Shown here: piece by piece, positions 26,676-36,097 of the stretch
How the letters are laid out: every line of letters starts with the position of its first letter
Position numbering within the stretch: the first letter of the stretch is position 1
Assembly (NCBI RefSeq): GCF_000745855.1
Contig: NZ_KN050766.1
Coordinates: 2,344-66,343 of the forward strand
DNA length: 64,000 bases
Origin: Xenophilus azovorans DSM 13620
GTDB lineage: Bacteria; Pseudomonadota; Gammaproteobacteria; Burkholderiales; Burkholderiaceae_C
Direction of reading: 5' to 3'
Position numbers and translations under genes: made by a program
The notes under the pieces: model-generated
What the model saw: the letters and a program-made list of their open reading frames with translations, nothing else
The model's database searches: none
What the model was told of the DNA's origin: nothing

Positions 26676-27710
26676 ATGCTCACACGTCGCACCTTCACTT
26701 CCATGGCCACCGCATCGGCAGCGCTCGTCGCGGCCCCCGCGCTGCGCGCGCAGGCCAAGCTGGAGAAGACGAAGGTCTCCATCGCCGTCGGCGGCAAGGC
26801 CGCCTTCTACTACCTGCCGCTGACCATCACCGAGCAGCTCGGCTACTTCAAGGCGGAGGGGCTGGACGTCGAGATCTCCGACTTCGCCGGCGGCTCGCGC
26901 GCGCTGCAGGCGGTGGTGGGTGGCTCGGCCGACGTGTGCTCGGGCGCCTTCGAGCACACCATCAACCTGCAGGCCAAGAACCAGTTCTTCCAGTCCTTCG
27001 TGCTGCAGGGCCGCGCGCCGCAGATCGCGGTGGGCGTGTCGACCAAGAACATGCCGGCCTACCAGTCGATCGCCGACCTGCGCGGCAAGAAGATCGGCGT
27101 GTCGGCGCCCGGCTCGTCCACCAACATGGTGGCCAACCTGGTGCTCTCGCGCGGCGGCCTGAAGGCGTCGGACGTGAGCTACGTGGGTGTGGGCGTGGCT
27201 GCCGGCGCGCTCACCGCGCTGCGCTCGGGCCAGATCGACGCCATCAGCAACACCGACCCGGTGATGACCATGCTGGAGCAGAAGGGCGACGTGAAGATCA
27301 TCAGCGACACGCGCACGCTCAAGGGCACGCAGGATGTCTTCGGCGGCCCGATGCCCGCCGCCTGCCTGTACGCGCCGATGGACTTCGTGGGCAAGCACCC
27401 CAACACCTGCCAGGCGCTGGCCAACGCCATCGTGCGCGCGCTCAAGTGGCTGCAGACGGCCGGCCCCGGCGACATCATCAAGACCGTACCCGAGGCCTAC
27501 CTGCTGGGCGACCGGGCGCTGTACCTGGCCTCGTTCGACAAGGTGCGCGAGTCCATCTCCACCGACGGCATCGTGCCGGAGGCCGGGCCGAAGACGGCGC
27601 TGACCGCCATCACCAGTTTCGACGCCAGCGTCAAGGCCGAGCGCATCGACCTCTCGAAGATCTACACCAACGACTTCGCCCGCCGCGCCAAGGAGCGCTT
27701 CAAGGCCTGA
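26676..27710 (+). CDS. ABC transporter substrate-binding protein, NMT1/SsuA-like
   Basis: Periplasmic binding protein of 344 residues. The signal peptide MLTRRTFTSMATASAALVAA has a twin-arginine-like TRRTF motif and probable cleavage after ALRAQA. The mature part has the NMT1 fold with YYLPLTITEQLGYFKAEGLD and GKKIGVSAPGSSTNMV, typical of nitrate/sulfonate/taurine-type importers. The ligand cannot be told. The first strong start, MLTRRTF, was chosen over upstream in-frame codons. A hairpin with a T-rich tail separates it from the ATPase gene. Confidence 0.87.
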   Translation: MLTRRTFTSMATASAALVAAPALRAQAKLEKTKVSIAVGGKAAFYYLPLTITEQLGYFKAEGLDVEISDFAGGSRALQAVVGGSADVCSGAFEHTINLQAKNQFFQSFVLQGRAPQIAVGVSTKNMPAYQSIADLRGKKIGVSAPGSSTNMVANLVLSRGGLKASDVSYVGVGVAAGALTALRSGQIDAISNTDPVMTMLEQKGDVKIISDTRTLKGTQDVFGGPMPAACLYAPMDFVGKHPNTCQALANAIVRALKWLQTAGPGDIIKTVPEAYLLGDRALYLASFDKVRESISTDGIVPEAGPKTALTAITSFDASVKAERIDLSKIYTNDFARRAKERFKA

Positions 27711-27742
27711 AGTCGGGGCCGCCGCCCGCCTTGCTACATCCG

Positions 27743-27773
27743 CGCCCGGCCCCCGTGCCGGGCGTGTTCTTTT
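27743..27773 (+). terminator. terminator-like hairpin between binding-protein and ATPase genes
   Basis: CGCCCGGC (27743-27750), loop CCCCGT, GCCGGGCG (27757-27764), then TGTTCTTTT. Such partial terminators after a binding-protein gene often reduce expression of the membrane subunits. Confidence 0.65.
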
Positions 27774-27790
27774 CCCGACCGCCGCCCGCC

Positions 27791-28681
27791 ATGGCCGACC
27801 ACGCCCTCGAACTGCTCGACATCACCTGCACGTTCCGCGCGCGCGACGACGCACGCCAGCGCTACACCGCCGTGGCCGACACCACGCTGTGCGTGGCCGC
27901 CGGCGAGTTCGTCTCCGTCGTCGGGCCCACGGGCTGCGGCAAGTCCACGCTGCTGAACGTGGCGGCGGGGCTGCTGGAACCATCCGCCGGCAGCGTGCGC
28001 GTGTTCGGCCGGCCGCTGGCCGGCATCAATGCGCGGGCCGGCTACATGTTCCAGTCCGAGGCGCTGATGCCCTGGCGCAGCGCGCTGGCCAACGTGATGG
28101 TCGGCCTGCAGTACCGCGGCATGGCGGAGGCCGAGGCGCGTGCGCAGGCGACCCAGTGGCTGGCGCGCGTGGGCCTGGCCGGCTTCGAGGACCGCTATCC
28201 GCACCAGCTCTCGGGCGGCATGCGCAAGCGCACGGCGCTGGCGCAGACGCTGGCGCTGGACCCGGACATCATCCTCATGGACGAGCCCTTCAGCGCGCTG
28301 GACGTGCAGACGCGCCAGCTGATGGAGAACGAGGTGCTCGACCTGTGGGCAGGCGGCGAAGGGCGCCGGGCCGCCCCAAGCCCGGAGCGCACCCCCTTGG
28401 GGGGTGGGCACGCAGTGCCCGGGGGCCGGGGACGCAAGGCGGTGCTGTTCATCACGCACGACCTGGACGAGGCCATCGCCATGAGCGACCGGGTGGTGGT
28501 GCTGTCGGCCGGGCCGGCCACGCACCCGATCGGCGAGTTCGTCATCGACCTGCCCCGGCCGCGCGACGTGGCGGAGGTGCGCATGCACCCGCGCTTCGTC
28601 GAGCTGCACTCGCAGATCTGGGGCGTGCTGCGCGACGAGGTGCTCAAGGGCTACGCGCAGCAGTTGCAGAAGGCGGCATGA
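27791..28681 (+). CDS. ABC transporter ATP-binding protein (SsuB/TauB-like) with repeat-derived insert
   Basis: ATPase of 296 residues. It has Walker A GPTGCGKST (45-53), Q-loop GYMFQSEALMPWRSA, signature LSGGMRKR (about 140-147), Walker B IILMDEP (about 160-166) and switch-His segment AVLFITHDLDEA near 220. Relatives run straight from the DLW helix to the switch strand. Here about 28 extra residues (roughly 188-215, including RRAAPSPERTPLGGG) intervene, encoded by a dispersed repeat inserted in frame. Catalytic motifs are intact, so it is probably functional. The stop overlaps the permease start (ATGA). Confidence 0.87.
   Translation: MADHALELLDITCTFRARDDARQRYTAVADTTLCVAAGEFVSVVGPTGCGKSTLLNVAAGLLEPSAGSVRVFGRPLAGINARAGYMFQSEALMPWRSALANVMVGLQYRGMAEAEARAQATQWLARVGLAGFEDRYPHQLSGGMRKRTALAQTLALDPDIILMDEPFSALDVQTRQLMENEVLDLWAGGEGRRAAPSPERTPLGGGHAVPGGRGRKAVLFITHDLDEAIAMSDRVVVLSAGPATHPIGEFVIDLPRPRDVAEVRMHPRFVELHSQIWGVLRDEVLKGYAQQLQKAA
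28364..28436 (-). repeat. dispersed repeat copy C, in frame inside an ABC ATPase gene
   Basis: The reverse complement begins GGCCCCC, has the core CCCCCCAAGGGGG and ends CTTGGGGCGGCCCGGCG, matching the end of copy A at 13876. It lies within coding sequence and keeps the frame open. Confidence 0.8.
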
Positions 28682-29517
28682 CCATGAAGCTCGGGCTGAA
28701 CGAACGCAATGCGCGCTGGTGGCAACTGCTGCTGCTGGTCGTGCTGCTGGTGGCATGGCATGCCGTCTCGCGCGACGAGAAGGTCGCCTTCTTCCTGGCC
28801 GAACCGATCAAGGTGGCGGGCCGCATCTGGAGCTGGTTCCTGCCCTTCGACGTGCCGGCCAACGCGCTCTTCCCCGACGGGCTGCCCGGCAACGCCGACA
28901 TCTACCGGCACCTGGGCGTGACGCTGCTGGAAACGGTGCTCGCCTTTGCCATCGGCACGGTGCTGGGCCTGGCCTGCGGCCTGTGGCTGGCGCTGGCGCC
29001 CACGGCCAGCCTGATCCTCGACCCGTACATCAAGGCCGCCAACTCGATGCCGCGGGTGATCCTGGCGCCGATCTTCGCGCTGTGGTTCGGCCTGGGCATC
29101 TGGAGCAAGGTGGCGCTGGCGGTGACGCTGGTGTTCTTCATCGTGTTCTTCAACGTCTACCAGGGCGTGCGCGAGGTCAGCCCCGTGGTGCTGGCCAATG
29201 CGCGCATGCTGGGCGCGAACCAGCGCCAGTTGCTGCGCACGGTGTACCTGCCCAGTGCCACGAGCTGGGTCTTCTCCAGCCTGCACACCTCGGTGGGGCT
29301 GGCCTTCGTGGGCGCGGTGGTGGGCGAGTACCTGGGCTCGGCGCGCGGCGTCGGCTACCTGATCCTGCAGGCGGAGGGCACTTTCGATGTCAACACCGTG
29401 TTCGCCGGTATCGCGGTGCTCACGGCCTTCGCGCTGGCGCTGGACGGCCTGGTCGGCGCGATCGAGCGTCGCCTGATGAAGTGGCAGCCCCGAAGCGGCG
29501 AGACCGAGAAGCTCTGA
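28678..29517 (+). CDS. ABC transporter permease (SsuC/TauC-like)
   Basis: Inner-membrane subunit of 279 residues with about six helices, starting WWQLLLLVVLLVAWHAVSR. The BPD_transp_1 coupling segment is seen around NARMLGANQRQLLRTVYLPS. The start ATG overlaps the ATPase stop; a second ATG two codons later is possible. It completes a three-gene importer with the preceding binding protein and ATPase. Substrate unknown. It ends one base before the convergent DUF924 gene. Confidence 0.88.
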   Translation: MTMKLGLNERNARWWQLLLLVVLLVAWHAVSRDEKVAFFLAEPIKVAGRIWSWFLPFDVPANALFPDGLPGNADIYRHLGVTLLETVLAFAIGTVLGLACGLWLALAPTASLILDPYIKAANSMPRVILAPIFALWFGLGIWSKVALAVTLVFFIVFFNVYQGVREVSPVVLANARMLGANQRQLLRTVYLPSATSWVFSSLHTSVGLAFVGAVVGEYLGSARGVGYLILQAEGTFDVNTVFAGIAVLTAFALALDGLVGAIERRLMKWQPRSGETEKL

Positions 29518-30072
29518 TCAGCCGGCAAAGCCGCCCTGGTCCAGGAAGGCCTGCTCCTCAGCGGTTGTCGCGCGCCCCAGCAGCGCGTTGCGGTGCGGGA
29601 AGCGGCCGAAGCGCCGGATGATGTCCCGGTGGCCCCGGGCGTGCTCGGCCGACTCGGCACCCAGCGCCGTGTGCAGCGCCAGCGAGCGGTCCTGGTCGGC
29701 CATCGCCTCCGAGTGGGTGAAGGGCAGGTAGCAGAACAGGCGCAGCGTGGGGTCGACCTGCCTGTCGAAGCCGCGCTCCACCAGGCGGGCGGCGAAGTGC
29801 CGCGCCAGCGGGTCGGTGGCGTACATGTGGCCGGTGCCGCGGAAGGCGTTGCGCGGGTACTGGTCGAGCAGCAGGACCAGGGCGAGGGCGCTGTCGGCCG
29901 AGGCATCGGCCCAGGCGTCGAGCGCGCGCCGGGCGGCGGCGAAGTGCGCCTCGTGGAAGCGCTCGCGGAAGCGCCGGTCGAAGGCCTCGTCCTTGCGGAA
30001 CCAGGCGGCAGGGCCCGCTTCGAGCCAGAAGCGCAGTACCTCGCGCGGGTCGTGCACGGCGTCTGCAGCCAT
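29518..30072 (-). CDS. DUF924 family protein
   Basis: Cytosolic helical protein of 184 residues matching DUF924 (PF06041): VLRFWLEAGPAAWFRKDEAF near the N terminus, LVLLLDQYPRNAFRGTGHMYA in the middle and YLPFTHSEAMADQ later. A TPR-like all-helical fold is known for the family, but no function is established. Its ATG overlaps the stop codon of the Kef-type antiporter (TGATG), so the two are translationally coupled. Confidence 0.85.
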   Translation of the reverse strand: MAADAVHDPREVLRFWLEAGPAAWFRKDEAFDRRFRERFHEAHFAAARRALDAWADASADSALALVLLLDQYPRNAFRGTGHMYATDPLARHFAARLVERGFDRQVDPTLRLFCYLPFTHSEAMADQDRSLALHTALGAESAEHARGHRDIIRRFGRFPHRNALLGRATTAEEQAFLDQGGFAG

Positions 30073-31829
30073 CAGCGTTGTCCTTTCTGCTCGGCGTTGC
30101 CCAGGATGAGCGCCCGCCCGGCGAAGATGCCGCCGGTGGCCTCCACGTCGAAGCGTTCCGCGTCGCGGCGGCGCACGTCCTCGATCAGCTCGTCGGCCTC
30201 GGTCTGCGTGGCGCCGACGGCGACCACCGCCTCGCGGCCGAAGCGCATGGCGGACTCGAAGGTCTCGCGGATCTGGAAGTCCACCTCGGCCTTGAGCAGT
30301 TCGTGCGCGTGCTCGCGGTCGAAGGCGCGCACCAGCAGCTTGGCATGGGGGAACTCGTGCTTGACCAGTTCCGCGATGCGCGTGGCCGCGGCCTTGTCGT
30401 CGATGCACACCAGGATGGCCCGTGCGCTGTGCGCGCCGGCGGCATGCAGCACGTCGGCGCGGCTGCCGTCGCCGTAGTAGACCTTGAAGCCGTAGTCGGC
30501 CGCGTCGCGGATCACCTGCGTGTCCACGTCGATGATGCTGAGGCTGGCGCCGCGCGCCAGCACGCCCTGGCTGGCGATCTGGCCGAAGCGGCCGAAGCCG
30601 ATGATGAGCACGCTGCCGCACAGGCCGCGCGCTTCCTCCACGCCGTCCATGGACACGACGGGCCGGGCCAGGCGCTTGTGCACCAGCACCACCAGCGGCG
30701 TGAGCGCCATCGACAGCACCACGATGGCCGTCATGTTGGCGTTGACCACGGTGTCGATGACGCCCGCTGACAGGGCCGAGCCGAACAGCACGAAAGCGAA
30801 CTCGCCGCCCTGCGCCATCAGCACCGCGCGGTCCAGCGCGTCGGCGTGCGAGCTTCTCGCCAGCCGCGCCACGCCGTAGATGCACAGCGCCTTGACCACC
30901 ATCATCGACAGCACGCCCGCCACGATGAGCGGCCAGTTGCGCGCCACCACGCCCAGATCCAGCGACATGCCCACGCCGAGAAAGAAGAGGCCCAGCAGCA
31001 GGCCGCGGAAGGGCTCGACGTCGGCCTCGAGCTGGTGGCGGAAGGTGGATTCGGACAGCAGCACGCCGGCCAGGAAGGCACCCATCGCCATCGACAGGCC
31101 GCCCAGCTGCATCAGCAGGGCGGCGCCCAGCACCACCAGCAGCGCCGCAGCGGTCATGACCTCGCGCGCCTTGGCGTTCGCCAGGATGCGGAAGAGGGGG
31201 TTGAGCAGCCAGACGCCCGCCGCCACCAGCGCGGCCAGCGAGGCGGCGGCGATGCCGATGGCGGCCCAGCGCGAGGGCGAGACCGCCTCGGCCACCGCGC
31301 TGGGCGGCGCCAGGAAGGCGACGACCGCCAGCAGCGGGACGATCAGCAGGTCCTCGAACAGCAGGATGGCGACGATCTTCTGGCCACGCGGCTGGGCGAT
31401 GTCGCCGCGCTCGCCCAGCAGCTGCATGACGATGGCGGTGGAAGTGAGCACGAAGCCCATCGCGCTGACGAAGGACACCGGCAGCGAAAAGCCGAAGGCG
31501 ACGCCCACGCCGGTGAGCAGCAGGCCGCACACCACCACCTGCAGGCTGCCCAGGCCGAAGATCGCGCGCCGCAGGTTCCACAGGTGCGAGGGCCGCATCT
31601 CCAGCCCGATGACGAACAGGAACATCACCACGCCGAGCTCGGCCGTGTGCAGGATGGCCTGCGGTTCGCTGAACAGGCCCAGGCCGAAGGGGCCGATGAC
31701 CAGCCCCGCCGCCAGGTAGCCGAGCACCGAGCCCAGCCCCAGGCGCTTGAACAGCGGCACTGCCACCACCGCGGCCCCGAGGAGGGTGACGACCTTGATC
31801 AGCTCGCCTGCACTGCCTTCTGCTGCCAT
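30072..31829 (-). CDS. monovalent cation:proton antiporter-2 (Kef type) with RCK domain
   Basis: Inner-membrane protein of 585 residues. A CPA2 domain (about 8-380) has twelve or so helices, including LGSVLGYLAAGLVIGPFGLG, the IAVLLFED-like VAILLFEDLLIVP and GAFLAGVLLSES. A cytosolic RCK_N domain (about 398-515) starts VLIIGFGRFGQIASQGVLA and binds a nucleotide. Such proteins are glutathione-gated K+ efflux systems (KefB/KefC) or related antiporters. A KefF/KefG partner is not seen nearby, so gating is uncertain. DUF924 follows. Confidence 0.88.
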   Translation of the reverse strand: MAAEGSAGELIKVVTLLGAAVVAVPLFKRLGLGSVLGYLAAGLVIGPFGLGLFSEPQAILHTAELGVVMFLFVIGLEMRPSHLWNLRRAIFGLGSLQVVVCGLLLTGVGVAFGFSLPVSFVSAMGFVLTSTAIVMQLLGERGDIAQPRGQKIVAILLFEDLLIVPLLAVVAFLAPPSAVAEAVSPSRWAAIGIAAASLAALVAAGVWLLNPLFRILANAKAREVMTAAALLVVLGAALLMQLGGLSMAMGAFLAGVLLSESTFRHQLEADVEPFRGLLLGLFFLGVGMSLDLGVVARNWPLIVAGVLSMMVVKALCIYGVARLARSSHADALDRAVLMAQGGEFAFVLFGSALSAGVIDTVVNANMTAIVVLSMALTPLVVLVHKRLARPVVSMDGVEEARGLCGSVLIIGFGRFGQIASQGVLARGASLSIIDVDTQVIRDAADYGFKVYYGDGSRADVLHAAGAHSARAILVCIDDKAAATRIAELVKHEFPHAKLLVRAFDREHAHELLKAEVDFQIRETFESAMRFGREAVVAVGATQTEADELIEDVRRRDAERFDVEATGGIFAGRALILGNAEQKGQR

Positions 31830-31891
31830 GGGGCCTCCCTGCCTCCGGACGTGGATGGATGGCCGGCGGCCGGCAGCCGCCGGCGCGGCGT

Positions 31892-33481
31892 TCAGCGCTT
31901 CTTCTTGCTCGGAGTGCCGCCGCGGGCCTGGCGCACCGGCTGCTTGCTGGCCGCCTTGCGCGTCGACGTGCCCGCCGTGGCCTTGGCGACGCCGCCGCCG
32001 CGCTTGCCGGTGACGACGGCATGCTTGCCGCCGGCCCGCGTGGCACGGGTGCCGCTGCCCACGCGCGCCGTGCTGGCGGCGCGCACCGGCAGGTATACGA
32101 CCACCTGGTAGCCGCGCTTGAAGGTGTGGCCGGTGCCCACGTCGTTCCACTGCGCGACGCTGGAGGGGCTCAGCCGGTAGCGGCGCGCGATGCTGGCCAC
32201 CGTGTCGCGCCGGCCGGCCTTGACGGTGGTGCGGCGCGTGACGACCTCGGGCTCGAAGCTCAGGTGCCCCGTCTCGGCCACGACGGCGGCCACGTCTTCC
32301 TGCACGCGTGCGCTGCGCGGCACGATGAGCGTGGAGCCGGTCTTGATCAGCATGCGCGGCGGGATGTTGTTCATCGCACGCAGGTCCGATTCGCTCATGC
32401 CGGTGCGCTGGGCCGCGTCGGCCGCCGTCATCGTCGTGGGCACGGTCCAGGCGGTCCAGCTCGCGTACTGGCCCTGGCTGTAGGCGTCGAAGTTGCGCTG
32501 GAAGACGGCGGCGTTGTCCCAAGGCAGCAGGATCTCGGTCTTGCCGCCGGCGGCCAGCAGCACCGGCTTGTGCGCGGCGGGATTGAGGGCGCGGAAGTCC
32601 TCCACCCGCACGTCGGCCAGCTTGGCGGCCAGCTCCACGTCCAGGTCGCGCGTGAGCGCCACGGTCTGGAAGTAGGGGTGGTTGGAGATGTAGGGCAGCT
32701 CCACGCCGAACTTCTGCGGGGCGGCCACGATGTTCTTCACGGCCTGCAGCTTGGGCACGTAGTAGCGCGTCTCGTCCGGCATCCGGATGTCGGTGTAGCC
32801 GGCGGGCAGGCCGGCCTTCTGGTTGCGCGCGATGGCGCGGCCCACGTTGCCCTCGCCCCAGTTGTAGGCGGCCAGGGCCAGGTGCCAGTCGCCGAACATG
32901 CCGTAGAGCTTCTGCAGGTAGTCCAGCGCGGCGCGGGTGGAGGCGACCACGTCGCGCCGGTCGTCGCGGAAGATGTTCTGCTTGAGGTCGTAGTCGGTGC
33001 CGGTGGCGGGCATGAACTGCCACATGCCCGCCGCCCGCGCGCTGGAGACGGCCTGCGGGTTGAAGGCGCTCTCGATGTAGGGCAGCAGCGCCAGCTCGGT
33101 GGGCATGCCGCGGCGCTCCAGCTCCTCGACGATGTGGAAGATGTACTTGTTGGAGCGGTCCACCATGCGCTGGATGTAGTCGGGCCGGGTGGCGTACCAC
33201 TGCTCGCGGTCGCGCACCAGGTCGCTGTCCAGGTCGGGCATCTTGAAGCCGCGGCGGATGCGGTCCCACATGTCCGTCGGCGGCGCCAGCGTGACGACGC
33301 TGCGCGCGCTGCCGCCGGCCCGGCCGGCGGCGATGGGCGACAGGCTGCCGTCGGGGTAGACCGAGGGGCCGCTGGCGGTGGTGCTGGAAGAAGGAGAGGA
33401 GGACGAAGAGGAGGGAGAGGTGCTTGCGCAGCCTGTGAGGAACAGGGCGCTTGCCAGGAAGGCGGCAAGGAGGAGTCTCAT
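31892..33481 (-). CDS. mltD: membrane-bound lytic murein transglycosylase D
   Basis: Lipoprotein of 529 residues that cleaves peptidoglycan glycan strands. It has a lipobox LFLTGC (C18), a Ser-rich linker, and an SLT domain with catalytic Glu137 (LLPYIESAFNPQ), GMWQFMPATG and ALAAYNWGEGNVGRA. Two LysM-type repeats are seen around TGMSESDLRAMNNI and ARRYRLSPSSVAQWN. The C-terminal tail is Lys/Arg-rich (TRKAASKQPVRQARGG). The start overlaps the gloB stop (ATGA), and the gloB-mltD order is common in betaproteobacteria. Confidence 0.92.
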   Translation of the reverse strand: MRLLLAAFLASALFLTGCASTSPSSSSSSPSSSTTASGPSVYPDGSLSPIAAGRAGGSARSVVTLAPPTDMWDRIRRGFKMPDLDSDLVRDREQWYATRPDYIQRMVDRSNKYIFHIVEELERRGMPTELALLPYIESAFNPQAVSSARAAGMWQFMPATGTDYDLKQNIFRDDRRDVVASTRAALDYLQKLYGMFGDWHLALAAYNWGEGNVGRAIARNQKAGLPAGYTDIRMPDETRYYVPKLQAVKNIVAAPQKFGVELPYISNHPYFQTVALTRDLDVELAAKLADVRVEDFRALNPAAHKPVLLAAGGKTEILLPWDNAAVFQRNFDAYSQGQYASWTAWTVPTTMTAADAAQRTGMSESDLRAMNNIPPRMLIKTGSTLIVPRSARVQEDVAAVVAETGHLSFEPEVVTRRTTVKAGRRDTVASIARRYRLSPSSVAQWNDVGTGHTFKRGYQVVVYLPVRAASTARVGSGTRATRAGGKHAVVTGKRGGGVAKATAGTSTRKAASKQPVRQARGGTPSKKKR

Positions 33482-34260
33482 CGGAAGTCGTTTTTCCATT
33501 GGCGCAGCGCGGCGAAGACGGCGACCTCGTCCGCATCGGCGGACAGGTGGGCGTGCCGTTGGACGGCGGCGCTGACGGTGGGTTCGCGGCTGCGAAGGAA
33601 GGGGTTGATGAGGCGCTCGGTCGACAGCTCGGCAGGCAGCGTGGGCTGGCCGCGCTCGCGCAGCGTTTCGCAGCGCGCGGCGTAGTCGGCCAGCGCGCCG
33701 TTGCTCGGCTCGACGGCCCGGGCGAAGCGCAGGTTGGACAGCGTGTACTCGTGGGCGCAGCACACGCGCGTGCTGCCGGGCAGCGCCGCCAGCGCGTCGA
33801 GCGAATGCAGCATCTGCTGCGGCGTGCCCTCGAACAGGCGGCCGCAGCCGCCGGAGAAGAGCGTGTCGCCGCAGAAGAGCAGCGGCGCCTGGCTGTCCGT
33901 GGCCGGCAGGTGATAGGCGATGTGCCCCGCCGTGTGGCCGGGCACGTCGATGACCTCGAAGCGCAGGCCGAGCACCTCGGCCACGTCGCCCTGCGCGAGC
34001 GGCGTGAAGGGCTGCGGGATGCGCTCGTGCGCCGGGCCGTAGACCGCGGCGCCGGTGGCCTCGCGCAGCGCGTCCACGCCGCCGGTGTGATCGGCGTGGT
34101 GGTGCGTGACTAGAATCGCCGCCAACCTCAGGTCGGGCCGCGACGCCAGGGCATCGAACACCGGTTTGGCATCGCCCGGATCGACCACGATCGCGTGTGC
34201 CCCGACCTGCAGCATCCAGATGTAGTTGTCGGCAAAAGCGGGCAACGGAACGAGGGTCAT
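33478..34260 (-). CDS. gloB: hydroxyacylglutathione hydrolase (glyoxalase II)
   Basis: Metallo-beta-lactamase-fold enzyme of 260 residues that hydrolyses S-lactoylglutathione to lactate and glutathione in methylglyoxal detoxification. The metal motif [10 protein letters not shown] sits at 52-61, and more ligands appear at [12 protein letters not shown] and [17 protein letters not shown]; the C-terminal HAGH domain has [14 protein letters not shown]. The family-typical start [17 protein letters not shown] overlaps the start codon of the divergent methyltransferase gene. Confidence 0.95.
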   Translation of the reverse strand: MTLVPLPAFADNYIWMLQVGAHAIVVDPGDAKPVFDALASRPDLRLAAILVTHHHADHTGGVDALREATGAAVYGPAHERIPQPFTPLAQGDVAEVLGLRFEVIDVPGHTAGHIAYHLPATDSQAPLLFCGDTLFSGGCGRLFEGTPQQMLHSLDALAALPGSTRVCCAHEYTLSNLRFARAVEPSNGALADYAARCETLRERGQPTLPAELSTERLINPFLRSREPTVSAAVQRHAHLSADADEVAVFAALRQWKNDFR

Positions 34261-35047
34261 GAGCGACCGAATTATAGGTTTGCAGGCGTGGTTCGAGACC
34301 CCTGCAGGACGTCACCTGAGCGCGTGGGAAGCAGCGCAGTTCGACGAGGCGGTGGCCGACATCTTCGGGTATCACGCGTTGCAGCTGGGCCTGCCCGAGC
34401 TGCCGGCGCTGCGCGCCAACCGCATGCCGCACCGCTGGCTGGCCGCGCCCGACGAGGGCTGCCCCAAGGCGGCGCTGGTGTGCGATTTCACCGCGCTGCC
34501 ATTCCCGGCCGGCAGCCTGGACCTGCTGGCGCTGCCGCATGCGCTCGAGCTCAGCCCCGACCCGCACGCCACGCTGCGCGAGGTCGAGCGCGTGCTGGTG
34601 CCCGAGGGCCGCGTGGTGATCTGCGGCCTGAACCCGGCCAGCCTGTGGGGCCTGCGCCAGCGCCGCGCGCGGCTGTACCGGCGGCTGGGCTTCGGCGAGC
34701 TGTACCTGCCGACGCAGGGAGAGTTCATCGGCTACTGGCGCATGCGCGACTGGCTGCGGCTGCTCGGCTTCGAGGTCGAGTCCAGCCGCTTCGGGCTGTA
34801 CCGGCCGGCGGTGCGCAGCCAGGCCTGGCTGGACCGCTGGCGCTGGATCGACCGCCTGGGCGAGCGCTGGTGGCCGATCTTCGGCGCGGCCTATTTCATT
34901 GTCGCCGTCAAGCGCGTGCGCGGCATGCGCCTGCTGCCCGCGGACTGGCGGCGCAAGAACCCCATCGCGACGGCGCCGGTGCCGCTGGCCGGCCGCGCGC
35001 ACCGCGGCCTCGTCGCGATCGAAGAAGAGAAGAAGCACCTGCCTTGA
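34259..35047 (+). CDS. class I SAM-dependent methyltransferase
   Basis: Protein of 262 residues with a type-11 methyltransferase core: [20 protein letters not shown] (about 79-98) and [20 protein letters not shown] near 115-134. The SAM-binding glycine loop at the N-terminal end is poorly conserved. The substrate is unknown. It starts with CGAGGG then ATG, overlaps the gloB start codon head to head, and its stop overlaps the rnhA start, so it is coupled to rnhA. This gloB/methyltransferase/rnhA order is shared by related genera. Confidence 0.8.
   Translation: MSDRIIGLQAWFETPAGRHLSAWEAAQFDEAVADIFGYHALQLGLPELPALRANRMPHRWLAAPDEGCPKAALVCDFTALPFPAGSLDLLALPHALELSPDPHATLREVERVLVPEGRVVICGLNPASLWGLRQRRARLYRRLGFGELYLPTQGEFIGYWRMRDWLRLLGFEVESSRFGLYRPAVRSQAWLDRWRWIDRLGERWWPIFGAAYFIVAVKRVRGMRLLPADWRRKNPIATAPVPLAGRAHRGLVAIEEEKKHLP
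34271..34276 (-). promoter_or_regulatory. TATAAT -10 hexamer close to the gloB start
   Basis: A perfect minus-strand TATAAT ends 10 bp before the gloB ATG, so the transcript would have only a few leader bases. No clear -35 is seen. It lies inside the divergent methyltransferase gene. Confidence 0.4.
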
Positions 35048-35493
35048 ACGAAGTCATCATCTACACCGACGGCGCCTGCAAGGGCAACCCCGGCCCCGGC
35101 GGCTGGGGCGCCTGGCTGAAATCCGGCGCCAGCGAGAAAGAGCTGTTCGGCGGCGAGCTGAACACCACCAACAACCGCATGGAACTGACGGCCGTGATCG
35201 AGGGCCTGGCCGCGCTCAAGCGACCGTGCAGGGTGGTGCTCTACCTGGACAGCCAGTACGTGCGCCAGGGCATCACCGAGTGGATCCGCGGCTGGAAGGC
35301 CAAGGGCTGGATCACCTCGACCAAGCAGCCCGTCAAGAACGTGGAGCTGTGGAAGCGCCTGGACGACCTGGTGGCCAACCACGGGCACCAGATCGAGTGG
35401 CGCTGGGTCAAGGGCCATTCGGGCGACCCGGGCAACGAGCGCGCAGACGCGCTGGCCAACAAGGGCGTGCTGCACGCGCAGGGGCGGCTGTAG
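35044..35493 (+). CDS. rnhA: ribonuclease HI
   Basis: Endonuclease of 149 residues that cuts RNA in RNA:DNA hybrids. It has all catalytic residues: D9 ([16 protein letters not shown]), E47 ([13 protein letters not shown]), D69 (LYLDSQYV), H125 and D135 ([17 protein letters not shown]). The start is a TTG that overlaps the methyltransferase stop (TTGA); no ATG fits. It is convergent with mobA. Confidence 0.96.
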   Translation: MNEVIIYTDGACKGNPGPGGWGAWLKSGASEKELFGGELNTTNNRMELTAVIEGLAALKRPCRVVLYLDSQYVRQGITEWIRGWKAKGWITSTKQPVKNVELWKRLDDLVANHGHQIEWRWVKGHSGDPGNERADALANKGVLHAQGRL

Positions 35494-35497
35494 CGTC

Positions 35498-36097
35498 TCA
35501 GCCGCCGAGGGCCTGCAGGTCCTGCGGGGTGTTGGCGTTGGCGAAGGCGCCGGCGTCGCCCGGCCGGTCGAAAGGCACGACGAGACCGTGGCATTCGGCG
35601 ACCCATTGGCCGACCTTGCGGCCGCCCCCGGCGACGAAGCGCGCCAGCGACGCATGCAGCGAGGTGCGCATCAGGCAGAACACGGGCTGCGGGCGCATCG
35701 TGCCGTCCTCCAGGGCTGCCGCCACGGCGAGGTCGGCGCCTTCGCCCAGCACCGCCTCGCCCAGGCGGCGGGCCAGGTCGGGCGGGAAGCGCGGCGTGTC
35801 GCAGGGCACGGTGAGCAGCCAGTCGGTGCGGGCCTGCGCCATACCCGCCAGGAAGCCGGCCAGCGGGCCCGGGTGCCCGGCGACCGTGTCGGGCCACACC
35901 GGCACGCCGAAGGTGGCGTAGGCGCTCTGGTGGCGGTTGGCGTTGATCGCCAGCGCGCCGACCTGCGGACGCAGCCGCTCCAGCGCGTGCACGGCGAGCG
36001 GCCGGCCCTGCCATGGCACCAGGCCCTTGTCGGCCCCGCCCATGCGGGTGCCCAGGCCGCCGGCGAGCACCAAGCCGGTGATGTGTTCGGGCTTCAC
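35498..36097 (-). CDS. mobA: molybdenum cofactor guanylyltransferase MobA
   Basis: Cytosolic enzyme of 199 residues that adds GMP to molybdopterin to make the MGD cofactor. The nucleotidyltransferase signature [16 protein letters not shown] lies at 11-26, and [13 protein letters not shown] is the metal-binding Asp region. The start is a GTG that overlaps the moaA stop (GTGA), forming a moaA-mobA operon. Confidence 0.93.
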   Translation of the reverse strand: MKPEHITGLVLAGGLGTRMGGADKGLVPWQGRPLAVHALERLRPQVGALAINANRHQSAYATFGVPVWPDTVAGHPGPLAGFLAGMAQARTDWLLTVPCDTPRFPPDLARRLGEAVLGEGADLAVAAALEDGTMRPQPVFCLMRTSLHASLARFVAGGGRKVGQWVAECHGLVVPFDRPGDAGAFANANTPQDLQALGG

